A stretch of DNA of 32,763 nucleotides from Planctomycetaceae bacterium (GCA_012965455.1 DTSG01000228.1:1-32763), one strand, 5' to 3'. Positions 19,525-29,992 are shown, counted from the stretch's first letter. The notes: a model not told the origin generated them from the letters alone. Numbers and translations are program-made.

Positions 19525-20454
19525 CTAAAAAAACACTCGTTCTGCTGTGCCGCGTAAAAGTAAATCTTTATCACCCACTGACAAAAAGTCTGCTTGCTTG
19601 ATGAGGTCTATCGACGGAGCGTATTCGTGCCCTTTAACGACTTGGAACGGACCATCGCTGGCCCACATCAATCGCTCCGGTCCAAAAGCATCCAAACAGC
19701 GCTTGATCATCGGCAACAAGTCTTTGTAGGGAGCCTGTTTCTTACCCAGTGCGTAGTATGCTGAAATCTTAACGGACACGTTTCTATGTTTTGCCAAGGC
19801 ACAAAGCTGATCCAAGTCTGCTTTACGAATCTCGCCATCTATGCCAACACGGCCAAAATGGTCGATTACGACGGGCGTATCCGGATGCTGTTTGCACATT
19901 GCACCAACGCTTGGCAAATGCTCGACGTTTATTAAGGGACACATCGCTAGACCATGTTTCGCACCAGCTTGCCACATCGCTTGCATACCATCGCCGTTAA
20001 GCCATTGATTAGCAGGTCGGCCCTTTGGTTGAATCCTAAAGCCCCGCACACCATGACGCGCTTGCTTGAGCATATTACGCACCGGTTGATTGTTTTCATC
20101 AACAATGCCGACACCACCGAAGACACCACTAAATTTTTTCATCATGTCGAGCATGTAACTGTTATCAAACCGGTAGAAACTCATCTGAATCAGCACAATC
20201 CGAGTGACCCCAGTGGGACGACAATGCGCAAACAGCTGCTCTGGTGTAAAACTAACAGGATTGATGTCCGATTTTTTATAGCCTTCGGCCAACGGGTACC
20301 GTTGCGTATCCGGAGTCCAAACGTGAACATGTGCGTCGACAAATTGGGGCGGTTTAGATTCAGCAAACAATGGATTTCCTAAACTCGTGGCGACCGGTAA
20401 TGCTGTAGACAAACACGATGTTGCCATAAAATCGCGGCGATTAAACAAAGACAC
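19525..20454 (-). CDS. Amidohydrolase family protein (Amidohydro_2-type TIM-barrel hydrolase), Tat/Sec-exported
   Basis: FVDAHVHVWTPD, VVIDHFGRVG, VKISAYYALG, LMWASDGPFQV; NRRDFMATSCL signal. Track start is 20523, but a GTG at 20454 preceded by AGGAGAAATATC is a better start (VSLFNRRDF). Confidence 0.88.
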   Translation of the reverse strand: MSLFNRRDFMATSCLSTALPVATSLGNPLFAESKPPQFVDAHVHVWTPDTQRYPLAEGYKKSDINPVSFTPEQLFAHCRPTGVTRIVLIQMSFYRFDNSYMLDMMKKFSGVFGGVGIVDENNQPVRNMLKQARHGVRGFRIQPKGRPANQWLNGDGMQAMWQAGAKHGLAMCPLINVEHLPSVGAMCKQHPDTPVVIDHFGRVGIDGEIRKADLDQLCALAKHRNVSVKISAYYALGKKQAPYKDLLPMIKRCLDAFGPERLMWASDGPFQVVKGHEYAPSIDLIKQADFLSVGDKDLLLRGTAERVFF

Positions 20455-20563
20455 GATATTTCTCCTGTAGGGTGGCTCAACTATTTTTTGGGTCAGTTTT
20501 CGGTAATATCTATCATCCGACATCTTACACCATCGCTAACTCAGAAATCAAACCACTAACCAG

Positions 20564-21643
20564 CTAGCTACTGCTCTTCGTGCCGACCACGGACTTATTC
20601 CATTCAAGCCCGAGCATGATGCAATTAATACCCGAACCGATACCGAGCAGGGCTAATTTATCACCGGTTTCAATTTTGTTTTCTTTCGCGGCGATAGCCC
20701 AAGTAACCGGTAAGGCGGCGGAGCCAGTGTTACCTAACCATGGAAATGTGATAAAGTCCATTTCAGGTGGTAAGCCCAGCGATTCTAACATCAGCTTGCG
20801 ATGGCCAGAGCCAACTTGATGGCATACGGTTTTATCAATGTCAGGGCGTGCCCAGTTTGACTCATTGAGAAAACGATCGAATGTGCTTACTCCTGTTTCG
20901 ATGCCTCGAGCCATTAACGCCTCAGAGTCTGTGTGCATAAAAGGTTTCATATTGTCAGCGACAGCTTCATCTTTGCCACTTTGACAGAGGGTATGGTGTT
21001 GCGTATTTGCCTGAGCGGTGGCAGTGCACAGGCGGTTTCCGGTCGAGCTGTTGGCTTCATTGGTGAGCAGGATTGCCGAGCTTGCTGAGCCAATTGTCAG
21101 CGAGGCGATGGCCATTTTGATCGTTTGGCGTGTCCAGTGTGAACCATTGTTGAGAGATTCAATCGTGTTTTCAACCAACGGTCGACTATCTTCAGTTCCG
21201 ACGACTAGGGCTGCGTCCATTTGTCCCAATTCGATTGCATTAGCGGCAGAGATGATACCGTTGAGTTGCCCCAAACACGCATTGGAAACATCGTAAATTG
21301 TGCATTCAGATGGCAATCCTAAGGCATGGTGCACTCGGCAAGCAGTGGCCGGTTCTAAGTGATCGCGGCAAACGCTGCCATGGATCAACATACCGATCTT
21401 ATGGACATCAAAATCAGCTGCTGTAATCGCTTGGTGCCCACTTTCAATGCTCTTATCGCCAGGTAACGTCCCTGGCTGCCAAAATCTGCGTTCCGTAATT
21501 CCGGTCATCAACTCAAGACGCCCGGCAGGGAGACTGAGTCGTTGGTATACGGGGGCCAGTCGTTCCTCTAAGTCAACTGTAGTCAACACTTGCTCGGGCA
21601 ACGTGTAACCTAGTGATTCGACAAAGACGTTGTTGTATTGCAT
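20564..21643 (-). CDS. Ketoacyl-ACP synthase III superfamily protein, OleA-like
   Basis: 359 aa; SNACLG (Cys), CHQVGSGH (His), WLGNTGSAALP (Asn). IGMLIHGSVCRDHLEPATA and LALLGIGSGINC resemble remembered OleA sequences. Confidence 0.85.
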   Translation of the reverse strand: MQYNNVFVESLGYTLPEQVLTTVDLEERLAPVYQRLSLPAGRLELMTGITERRFWQPGTLPGDKSIESGHQAITAADFDVHKIGMLIHGSVCRDHLEPATACRVHHALGLPSECTIYDVSNACLGQLNGIISAANAIELGQMDAALVVGTEDSRPLVENTIESLNNGSHWTRQTIKMAIASLTIGSASSAILLTNEANSSTGNRLCTATAQANTQHHTLCQSGKDEAVADNMKPFMHTDSEALMARGIETGVSTFDRFLNESNWARPDIDKTVCHQVGSGHRKLMLESLGLPPEMDFITFPWLGNTGSAALPVTWAIAAKENKIETGDKLALLGIGSGINCIMLGLEWNKSVVGTKSSS

Positions 21644-22386
21644 GGGCTGGTTGCTAGTTGAACTGATCTAATTGCAGGACGTTCGCCCTACGAGGCACTA
21701 ATACCGACTGACGCAATTTACCATTGCTGTGAGTAATTCGTACAGTAGGGATGTAATCCAAAACCGAGTGGCTTGATTTGGTGAGTTTTTATCAAAATTA
21801 TTTTTGCTAGATTTAGTAGGTGATTGCGACGCGAACACCAGATGTAGTGGTTGATATTTTTTTTTCAAATAATTCTCGTCTGGGGTTTGATATTTTCACT
21901 GGAACTTGTCACAATTCCACCTTCTTGCTTCCCACAAGTATATTCAGGTATTGCATTAACCGTTTAAGGAGAAAACAGAACGGTCACCGAAAAGGATTTC
22001 GCTCCCGGACGAGGTACAAGTTTTTGTATGCGGGGGAGAAACCGAAGCGGAATGCAATTTGCTTTGATCTCGAAGTCAATGATTGACTTAAACGAACGGA
22101 TTCGTAGTAACAGTCTTTATGTCTGTTACATGAGATTAACGATAAATGTGTTCTGGGCAACACCTGAAGTAAAAATCAATCGTGCAAATGGATTTGTTTG
22201 TATTTGTGTTCTTTCTTTAAGCAATGCCTATTCAGTTTCAATTGTGGCAAGGCCCTAAACTCTTGTAGTTTTCCTTGTCACAACAATATCTCGTACTTTG
22301 CCGGGCCGTTCTGCTTCTCTCTTTAAACATCTTAGGCTTCCAACGCAGATTGCACTGGAGACTTGAGTATCTGAAAGGGATTACAG

Positions 22387-23151
22387 ATGCAGAAGAAACC
22401 ACTTATTGGACTCAACTTAGATTTCAAATCGAAAACGCGTGACACCGCGGCATACTATTTTCTTGCCGCAGGTTACGTCGAAGGAATTATCCGCGGCGGG
22501 GGTATTCCTGTGATCGTACCGATTATGGAAGATGAAGATGATATCGCTGCCGCATTGAAAAACCTAGATGGGTTTATCCTCGTAGGCGGACTCGACCTAG
22601 ATCCTCACCGTGACGGTTTTATGCGACACACATCGTGTAAAATCATGAGCGCTGACCGCGAACTTTTTGATCGCATCCTTTGTCGTCAGATCTGCGACAA
22701 ACGCCTCAACGTATTCGGCATCGGTGCTGGCATGCAATTGTTAAACCTAACCATGGGTGGCAATCTTCACCTGCATATTCCAGAGGCGTTACCTGATGCC
22801 GTGCCGCATCGAGATCCTCTGTGTCTCGATCACCGACATGGCTTGGACATTACACCAGGTTCCTTGCTCGAACGCATTTATGGCGATGGTGAAATCCGCG
22901 TCAACAGCAACCACCATATGTCCGTGGACGAAGTTGCAGCGGGATTCAATATTACGGCGCGCTGCCCCGATGGAGTGATCGAGGGGATTGAAGCAGATGC
23001 AGAGGATTGGGTTGCCATCGGCACACAATTCCACCCCGAAGCCCCATCGGCAACCGCCATGGACTTCCGCGTCATTGAAGAGTTCATCGAAGACGTCAAG
23101 GCAATCAAAGCAACCGGCACCCGAATCCCCGAAGTCGCCGCTGCTGCGTAA
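22387..23151 (+). CDS. Gamma-glutamyl-gamma-aminobutyrate hydrolase family protein (peptidase C26, class I GATase fold), predicted nucleophile lost
   Basis: 254 aa; PLIGLNLDFK, GGIPVIVPI, DGFILVGGLDLDP, GIGAGMQLLNLTMGGNLHLHIPEA, IGTQFHPEAP. The usual GICRGMQ nucleophile motif reads GIGAGMQ here. Confidence 0.87.
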   Translation: MQKKPLIGLNLDFKSKTRDTAAYYFLAAGYVEGIIRGGGIPVIVPIMEDEDDIAAALKNLDGFILVGGLDLDPHRDGFMRHTSCKIMSADRELFDRILCRQICDKRLNVFGIGAGMQLLNLTMGGNLHLHIPEALPDAVPHRDPLCLDHRHGLDITPGSLLERIYGDGEIRVNSNHHMSVDEVAAGFNITARCPDGVIEGIEADAEDWVAIGTQFHPEAPSATAMDFRVIEEFIEDVKAIKATGTRIPEVAAAA

Positions 23152-23192
23152 GTGCTTCACGGTCGATAGATAATCCCACCACCACGGCATTT

Positions 23193-23228
23193 GTGTAGTC
23201 TGGCGTCCCCCTCGATCCCAGACTACAC
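23193..23228. terminator. Stem-loop between convergent genes, possible bidirectional terminator
   Basis: GTGTAGTCTGG (23193-23203), 14-nt loop, CCAGACTACAC (23218-23228): perfect 11-bp inverted repeat. It lies between the plus gene ending 23151 and the minus gene ending 23344. No T-tract follows, so intrinsic termination is uncertain. Confidence 0.5.
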
Positions 23229-23343
23229 CGTGCTAAGTGGCTCGCTTACCTAAAGTTACGCTGTGCAAGAACGGTTACTGTTTAAGAACTATCTGCAACT
23301 ACCCCATATTGGCATTGGTGATAATTAGTTTTAATTTGTGGTC

Positions 23344-26055
23344 CTACAGCAACTTTCGCAATACCGTTTGCAAAATACCGCCATTGCGATAGTAGTCCAT
23401 TTCGACTGGTGTATCGATGCGGACGGCCGTTATGAACTCAACAACACTGCCGTCTTCTCGTGTCGCCTTGACGGTTAACTGAGAAAGTGGTTTGAGCGAA
23501 TCATCAAGTCCAACGACTTCGAAGACTTCTTCACCGGTTAGACCTATGCTCTGATGCGTTTGGCCACCTACTAACTCCAACGGCAAGACGCCCATCATCA
23601 CCAAGTTACTGCGGTGAATTCGTTCATAACTTGCGGCGATAACCGCTCGAACGCCCAGCAACTGAGTCCCCTTTGCGGCCCAATCACGACTGCTTCCCGT
23701 GCCGTATTCCGTGCCAGCCAAAACAACCAATGGTATGCCATCGCTTTGGTATTTCATCGACGCGTCATAAATGGACATGCCTTCACCAGAAGGCAAATGA
23801 CGCGTCACTCCGCCTTCGGTACCTGGGGCCAACTTATTGCGTATACGAATGTTAGCAAACGTCCCCCGCAACATCACGCGGTCATTTCCACGCCGCGAAC
23901 CATAGCTATTAAAGTCCACTTGCTCAACGCCTTGCTCTAACAAAAACCTCCCAGCGGGACTGTCTTTGGCAATTGCACCGGCAGGCGAAATATGATCGGT
24001 TGTCGTGCTATCGCCCAAGAACGCCAGCACTCGAGCACCCGTAATCGGTTCAATCGCTTGTACGTCCACAGGCAAATCCAACATAAACGGAGGTTCTTGG
24101 ATATACGAAGATTCATCGTTCCAAGCGTAAATGTCACTATCGCTGGATTCGATTGCATTCCATTTCTCATTGGAATCAAACGCATTTCCATAACGTTTCT
24201 TGAACATCTCACTGTCTACCGCGTTATCCAAAATACCCTGCACCTCTTCGTGGCTAGGCCAAATATCTTTCAAAAACACTGCCTTGCCTTCGTTATCAAC
24301 ACCCAATGATTGAGTATGAAAATCAAACCTAGTCGTTCCTGCTAACGCATACGCGACAACCAATGGCGGACTAGCCAAGTAGTTCGCCTTCACGTGCTGG
24401 TTCACGCGGCCTTCAAAATTACGATTTCCCGACAAGACCGCACAGGCAACAAGGTCACCCGCTGCGATAGCTGCGGAAACCGGTGCTGGCAACGGTCCGC
24501 TATTGCCAATACAAGTTGTGCAACCATAGCCAACAACATTGAAGCCAAGTTGGTTCAATGAATCACTCAGCCCTGCCTTATCCAAGTAGTCCGTTACGAC
24601 TCGAGACCCCGGAGCAAGGCTCGTCTTCACATGAGAATTCACTTGCAGACCTTTAGACGCCGCCTTTTGAGCTAATAAACCAGCAGCGATCATGACCGAT
24701 GGATTACTTGTGTTAGTGCAACTGGTGATGGCGGCGATCACGACCGCGCCATGAGTCAATTCCGCGTCACCGCTGTCCAAAGCGGCAACTACCGAAGTTT
24801 GCAACGCATCGCCGGACAATTCAAATCCGCCCCCGCTGATCGGTGTTTCCAGCACATCACTGAATGCTTGTTTCATATCATCAAGTGCAATGCGATCTTG
24901 AGGTCGTTTTGGGCCCGCGAGTGACGGCACAACCGCCGATAAATCTAACGTGACGTACGACGAATAGGTGGGTGTTGGTGCGTCGGCAGTACAGAACAAC
25001 CCTTGTTCCTTCATGTAGCGTTCTACGAGCTCGACGTTTTCATCGCTCCGACCAGTCTGTCGTAGATACCGCAATGTTTCATCGTCTACAGGAAAGAATC
25101 CCATCGTCGCGCCGTATTCAGGAGCCATATTTGCTATCGTCGCGCGGTCTGCCAAGCTCATACTGCGCACACCGTCACCATAGAATTCTACAAATTTACC
25201 AACGACACCTTTTTGACGTAGAATTTCGACAACCAGCAGCACGAGGTCAGTGGCTGTCGCCCCAGCAGGCAATTCACCGGTCAACTCGAACCCGACAACT
25301 TGGGGCATCAACATATAGATCGGTTGCCCCAGCATTACGCCTTCCGCTTCGATACCCCCTACTCCCCAACCAACGACGCCGAGGCCGTTGATCATCGTTG
25401 TATGACTGTCCGTTCCGACTAGTGTATCTGGTATAGCAATTGGGCCTTGTGCATCCTCCGTACGACAAACGCCACTGGCCAAGAATTCCAAGTTGACTTG
25501 GTGGACGATACCGACGTTGGGCGGTACGACTCGAAAATTATCGAATGCGCCTTGGCCCCAACGCAAGAATTCATACCGCTCGCGATTGCGAATGAACTCT
25601 AATTCAACGTTCGCCCCGAGAGCATCGAGCGATGCGAAATTGTCGACTTGAATCGAATGATCGATCACCAAGTCCACAGGAATCAAGGGATTAATTTTGC
25701 GGGGGTCACCACCGAGTCGCTCCATCGCGGAACGCATGGCAGCAAGGTCCACAACCGCTGGCACGCCGGTAAAGTCTTGCAGCACCACTCGAGCGGGCTT
25801 AAACGGGATTTCATGGTTGCCGGGATCTGTGGCATTCCAATTGGCTAAGCACCGCACATCTTCTTCGGTGACGACATATCCATCGCAATTGCGTAGAACC
25901 GACTCCAACAAGACTCGAATCGAATACGGCAACTTGTCAACATCGCCTAGGCCCTGCTCTGTCAACTTTGACAATCGGTAGATGCCCATTTCGCCATTAC
26001 CGCTATCAAAATTGTCGCGTGTATTGAAAGGATCAAAAGTCGTGGCGTCACTCAT
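23344..26055 (-). CDS. acnA: Aconitate hydratase AcnA
   Basis: 903 aa; [112 protein letters not shown]. Confidence 0.97.
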   Translation of the reverse strand: MSDATTFDPFNTRDNFDSGNGEMGIYRLSKLTEQGLGDVDKLPYSIRVLLESVLRNCDGYVVTEEDVRCLANWNATDPGNHEIPFKPARVVLQDFTGVPAVVDLAAMRSAMERLGGDPRKINPLIPVDLVIDHSIQVDNFASLDALGANVELEFIRNRERYEFLRWGQGAFDNFRVVPPNVGIVHQVNLEFLASGVCRTEDAQGPIAIPDTLVGTDSHTTMINGLGVVGWGVGGIEAEGVMLGQPIYMLMPQVVGFELTGELPAGATATDLVLLVVEILRQKGVVGKFVEFYGDGVRSMSLADRATIANMAPEYGATMGFFPVDDETLRYLRQTGRSDENVELVERYMKEQGLFCTADAPTPTYSSYVTLDLSAVVPSLAGPKRPQDRIALDDMKQAFSDVLETPISGGGFELSGDALQTSVVAALDSGDAELTHGAVVIAAITSCTNTSNPSVMIAAGLLAQKAASKGLQVNSHVKTSLAPGSRVVTDYLDKAGLSDSLNQLGFNVVGYGCTTCIGNSGPLPAPVSAAIAAGDLVACAVLSGNRNFEGRVNQHVKANYLASPPLVVAYALAGTTRFDFHTQSLGVDNEGKAVFLKDIWPSHEEVQGILDNAVDSEMFKKRYGNAFDSNEKWNAIESSDSDIYAWNDESSYIQEPPFMLDLPVDVQAIEPITGARVLAFLGDSTTTDHISPAGAIAKDSPAGRFLLEQGVEQVDFNSYGSRRGNDRVMLRGTFANIRIRNKLAPGTEGGVTRHLPSGEGMSIYDASMKYQSDGIPLVVLAGTEYGTGSSRDWAAKGTQLLGVRAVIAASYERIHRSNLVMMGVLPLELVGGQTHQSIGLTGEEVFEVVGLDDSLKPLSQLTVKATREDGSVVEFITAVRIDTPVEMDYYRNGGILQTVLRKLL

Positions 26056-26273
26056 ATCTCTATTCTTCCGCTAGGCGTTGGGGGTTCTGTGGTTATCTAC
26101 TTTAAAGTTTACCGTCGATCGAGCATCTTTGACAGTCACCCATTGTAGTCGGAGAGACACAAAACCCACCCCCTTACACTAATTGCTTACCCGTGACATG
26201 TAGGGGCCCCAGTGGCCGCCCGAGAGCCCGTTACCCCAATCTAGCCCGTCATCCCTGGCCCCACGCATCGTCC

Positions 26274-26861
26274 CTATACGCCGTTGGAATTCGGCTTGTT
26301 GATAAAATCAAGCGTCATTTGGGGCGAGTCGAATTCCGCCTCTGGATTTAATTCGCGGTATAGCAAACTCGGCTGAATATCTCGGTTGTTTTGATATTTG
26401 CCGTTTTCATAATTCGTAATGTCACCGGCCAGTTCGTGATAGAAGATCTGACAAATCTGAATTCCTGGGTAGATCCTGACCGGTTGGACGGCAAACATCT
26501 CCAACGTCCAATACCCTTTAAAGCCCACGTCGCCAAATCCGGCGGTCACGTGTACAAACAACCCCAAGCGACCGATCGAAGACCGACCTTCTATCATCGG
26601 CACGAGGTCGTGAGTCTCAGTTCGCTCTACGGTACGAGCCAAGAACAACTGATTCGGAGTCAGCACCATGCCGCTCTCAGGAATCTTCATACGCCGCACT
26701 CGGTTAACTTGTCGCATGTCCAACACAACTTCCTCGTAGACCATTACTTCGTCGTGCAGCGTGAGATTATAGCTATTGGGATTCAAATGGTCTTCATTGA
26801 ATGGATCAATCACAATCGAATCGCCCATGCGTTTCTTGATTTCTTGACCGGAAAGAATCAT
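26274..26861 (-). CDS. dcd: dCTP deaminase
   Basis: 195 aa; LNPNSYNLTLHDE, EGRSSIGRLGLFVHVTAGFGDVGFKGYWTLEMFAVQPVRIYPGIQICQIFYHE. Confidence 0.95.
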   Translation of the reverse strand: MILSGQEIKKRMGDSIVIDPFNEDHLNPNSYNLTLHDEVMVYEEVVLDMRQVNRVRRMKIPESGMVLTPNQLFLARTVERTETHDLVPMIEGRSSIGRLGLFVHVTAGFGDVGFKGYWTLEMFAVQPVRIYPGIQICQIFYHELAGDITNYENGKYQNNRDIQPSLLYRELNPEAEFDSPQMTLDFINKPNSNGV

Positions 26862-26944
26862 TGCTGTTTTACCCTATCTATTTACACAGTAACACTGCGC
26901 TGAACGAACGCATCCATTCAACATGTTCCATAAGACCCCGAACC

Positions 26945-27592
26945 CTAAGTTATACCAATTCGCGGACAAAAACGCTTCATGGAACACTCTTCGCACAAAG
27001 GTTTCCGCGCATCACACACTTGTCGACCATGATGAATCATCCGATGAGAATAATAGATCCAGTCCTTCTTGGCAACGACTTGCATCAACTCCCGTTCCAC
27101 CTTCACGGCATCCGTTTCACTGGTCAATCCTAATCGGCGACTTATTCTACCAACATGCGTGTCCACGACGACCCCCGAAGGGATGCCAAATTCTGTCCCG
27201 AGCAACACATTGGCCGTCTTGCGACCGACACCAGGTAATTCCACCAAGTCATCAAGACACTGTGGCGGCTCACCATTGAATTTCTCCACTAACTGACTGG
27301 CACACCCTCGAATATTCTTGGCCTTTGATCTGAAGAATCCAGCACTGTGCACAATCCGCTCAACCTGAGACTGCGTCGCGACTGCCAAATCAAATGCTGT
27401 TGGATATTTCTCGAACAACTTCTCAGTCACAATATTCACACGTTTATCAGTGCATTGTGCCGAAAGAATAGTTGCGATCAACAACTGAAACGGCGAGTCA
27501 TAGTGCAACGCGCATTCTGCATCCGGATAGCCCTTCGCCAGATGACGAACGATACGGCGAGCATAGTTCTTCTCTTCACGAGTAGCAGTCAT
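26945..27592 (-). CDS. nth: Endonuclease III
   Basis: LIATILSAQCTDKRVN, LPGVGRKTANVLL (HhH), VDTHVGRISRRLGL, and a C-x6-C-x2-C-x5-C 4Fe-4S motif (CDARKPLCEECSMKRFC). Likely start MTATREEKNY at 27592; the track start is 27616. Confidence 0.95.
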   Translation of the reverse strand: MTATREEKNYARRIVRHLAKGYPDAECALHYDSPFQLLIATILSAQCTDKRVNIVTEKLFEKYPTAFDLAVATQSQVERIVHSAGFFRSKAKNIRGCASQLVEKFNGEPPQCLDDLVELPGVGRKTANVLLGTEFGIPSGVVVDTHVGRISRRLGLTSETDAVKVERELMQVVAKKDWIYYSHRMIHHGRQVCDARKPLCEECSMKRFCPRIGIT

Positions 27593-27927
27593 TAGCATCC
27601 ACGGATAGGCAAGCACATTACAGGTTGTTAGCAGGCTATAGTGTTACGCACTGCGACGCAGAAGGCAAACGATTTCGAGAAGAAATACCGTCAGATTAGA
27701 ATAAAACTTTTTCTCAACCTCACCGCCACGCTCAACCAGCGAAAAACTGTAAACATCCAGACAGACAGTTCCGCTAAACCATCCCCAGAAAACCTCTAAA
27801 AACCGCCGCCCATTGACTAGGTAAGTAATCTCGACATAACATAAAGCTATACGGATAATTCAGCTGCCTTCACTGCTGTACACAAGATCCTATTTTATTC
27901 CTAGCGAACTCACAAACCGGTTCAAAC

Positions 27928-28536
27928 ATGTCCGACTCCCCTCCTCACAACACCGCACCTATCACCAGCGAAGTGGACTTACCTCGTATTGAAAAGGCCG
28001 TCCGCGAAATCCTCATTGGTATTGGTGAAGATCCAGATCGTGACGGACTGTTAGAAACTCCCGCTCGAGTCGCCCGCATGTATGCGGAAATGTTCAGTGG
28101 TATGCGACAAGACCCACACGAACACACTGGTAAATTTTTCGAAGAGAAATATGACGAAGTTGTGCTAGTGCGGGACATCAGTTTTAGCAGCATGTGCGAA
28201 CATCACTTACTGCCATTTGTCGGCAAAGCACACATTGGTTACATGCCAAACGGGAAAGTGATCGGATTGAGCAAGCTTGCCCGAGTCGTCGAAGTCGTCG
28301 CGCGGCGGCCGCAAGTCCAAGAACGGCTAACGGAAACAGTTGCCGACCTGCTGCTAGATGCACTCGACGCTAAAGGGGTGGCCGTCATCATCGAAGCGGA
28401 TCATACTTGTATGACAATTCGCGGCGTTCGCAAACCTGGCAGTTTGACTATCACGTCGGCAATGCGAGGCATTTTCCGCAGTAACCTGTCGAGTCGGTCT
28501 GAAATCATGCAACTCATCTACGGCAATCGCCGGTAA
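27928..28536 (+). CDS. folE: GTP cyclohydrolase I
   Basis: 202 aa; [64 protein letters not shown]. Confidence 0.97.
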   Translation: MSDSPPHNTAPITSEVDLPRIEKAVREILIGIGEDPDRDGLLETPARVARMYAEMFSGMRQDPHEHTGKFFEEKYDEVVLVRDISFSSMCEHHLLPFVGKAHIGYMPNGKVIGLSKLARVVEVVARRPQVQERLTETVADLLLDALDAKGVAVIIEADHTCMTIRGVRKPGSLTITSAMRGIFRSNLSSRSEIMQLIYGNRR

Positions 28537-28546
28537 GAGGATTGTT

Positions 28547-29329
28547 GTGGCACTGCTCTGGGAAATACTCCAGTTTGTACTGAGGCTTAGCTTCGGCATG
28601 TCCTTGGCAATGATGCTAACGAGTTCCAAAGTGGTTACGAGCGGATTTTTTCGAGTCCACCTGTGGGTCATTATGGGGCTCAACGTATTCGGCGTATTGG
28701 TGATCTGGACCGTTGGGGAAGAGCACGTTCCGACACAGCACGTAAGTTTGCTGACGCTGGTCATCGTAAATGCGATTGCAAGTTACGTCGGTGCGAGTAT
28801 CTGGATCTACGAGAAAGCTCGAGCGGGCAAGATCGCCCTGCTAGTGGTCACCATCCTTACGTTGACGTCGGCCTATCTCACAACTGTTTTTCCAGAAAAC
28901 CGTTCTAGCAGCGAAACCATCTCCGCCCTTTTGGAAATTGTCAGTTCCGGGGCATTGTTGGGCGCCGTCATGATGAGCATGCTGCTGGGACACTGGTACC
29001 TCAACACGCCAGGCATGGAACTTGACCCGCTTTACAAACTACTGGCCTGCTGTCTCTGGGCGTTGGCCATCCGCACTGTTATTTCAGCAACCGGATCATA
29101 TTTCTATGTTGCGGCTAACGAAGTTACGACAAGTTGGTGGATTTTTGTGTCCCTCCGCTGGATAACAGGCGTCGCAGCAACGTTGATCATGGTGATATTG
29201 GCTCAATTCACGTTGCGTGTACCGAACACTCAAAGCGCTACTGGAATTCTGTACGCGGCCACGGTCGTCGTGCTTGTCGGAGAACTTACTGCTCAGCTGC
29301 TCTCGGAAAACGTCCTCTACCCTCTCTAA
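28547..29329 (+). CDS. Polytopic membrane protein of unknown function
   Basis: 260 aa, GTG start 10 nt after the folE stop; repeated hydrophobic helices across the whole length; polar loop GHWYLNTPGMELDPLYK. Confidence 0.82.
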   Translation: MALLWEILQFVLRLSFGMSLAMMLTSSKVVTSGFFRVHLWVIMGLNVFGVLVIWTVGEEHVPTQHVSLLTLVIVNAIASYVGASIWIYEKARAGKIALLVVTILTLTSAYLTTVFPENRSSSETISALLEIVSSGALLGAVMMSMLLGHWYLNTPGMELDPLYKLLACCLWALAIRTVISATGSYFYVAANEVTTSWWIFVSLRWITGVAATLIMVILAQFTLRVPNTQSATGILYAATVVVLVGELTAQLLSENVLYPL

Positions 29330-29449
29330 TCTGACCCAACCACGTTACAATCCAATAAGACATAATAACATCCGCATCCCAAATACAGCACGGTCACGAT
29401 TTTACAGCCCTGCCTTTACCTTGAACCCGAACGAACCACTGACCACCCA

Positions 29450-29992
29450 ATGAACGTTACCTTCCGCTGCCAAAACTGTGATGCGATAACCCGCGAGCCA
29501 TACGAAGCGAATACTACGATGTTCACCTGTCCTGCTTGTCAGACTGCCCACGAAATCCCTAGTGATGCCATTGGGGCTGACGCAACAGGCCAAATAGTCG
29601 TCACGCGCTGCATGGTTTGCCCCGGCAAAGAACTTTATTTTCGTAAGCAATTCAATCAACGACTCGGAATCACGATCATTGCACTCGGTTTCGCAGCAAG
29701 CACGATTGCCTATTACAACCACCACTTAATGTGGGTCTATGGGATTCTATTTTTCACGGCGGGCATCGATCTGTTATTCTATATTTTCACCGGTAATCTA
29801 TTACAATGTTATAAATGTAATAGCGAATACCGTGGTTTTGAAGAGTCGCTTGAATATGAACCATTCAACCTTGAAATCCACGAAAAATATCATCAACAGC
29901 GGATACGACTCGAACGTGAACAGCAGGACGCCAAGTGGCTCGCCACGCATGCCCCGCAAACCACGACGACAGACGAACCACCCACCCACTGA
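29450..29992 (+). CDS. Membrane protein with zinc-ribbon-like CxxC motifs, unknown function
   Basis: 180 aa; CQNC, CPAC, CMVC, then two hydrophobic helices (LGITIIALGFAASTIAYY, LMWVYGILFFTAGIDLLFYIF), then CYKC and a charged C-terminal tail. Confidence 0.85.
   Translation: MNVTFRCQNCDAITREPYEANTTMFTCPACQTAHEIPSDAIGADATGQIVVTRCMVCPGKELYFRKQFNQRLGITIIALGFAASTIAYYNHHLMWVYGILFFTAGIDLLFYIFTGNLLQCYKCNSEYRGFEESLEYEPFNLEIHEKYHQQRIRLEREQQDAKWLATHAPQTTTTDEPPTH

Noticed and set aside
21820-22258. Small plus-strand ORFs of 88 and 76 aa in the long intergenic region
   Set aside because: Overlapping frames, no convincing ribosome-binding site or family features; more likely noncoding.
24972-25391. 139-aa plus-strand ORF
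   Set aside because: Antisense to acnA; Arg-rich shadow composition.
26056-26273. GC-rich acnA-dcd intergenic region considered as terminator or ncRNA
   Set aside because: Only short inverted segments such as GGGGCCCC found; no stem-loop strong enough to call.
26391-26903. 170-aa plus-strand ORF opposite dcd
   Set aside because: Overlaps a confident dcd gene on the opposite strand; no family motifs.
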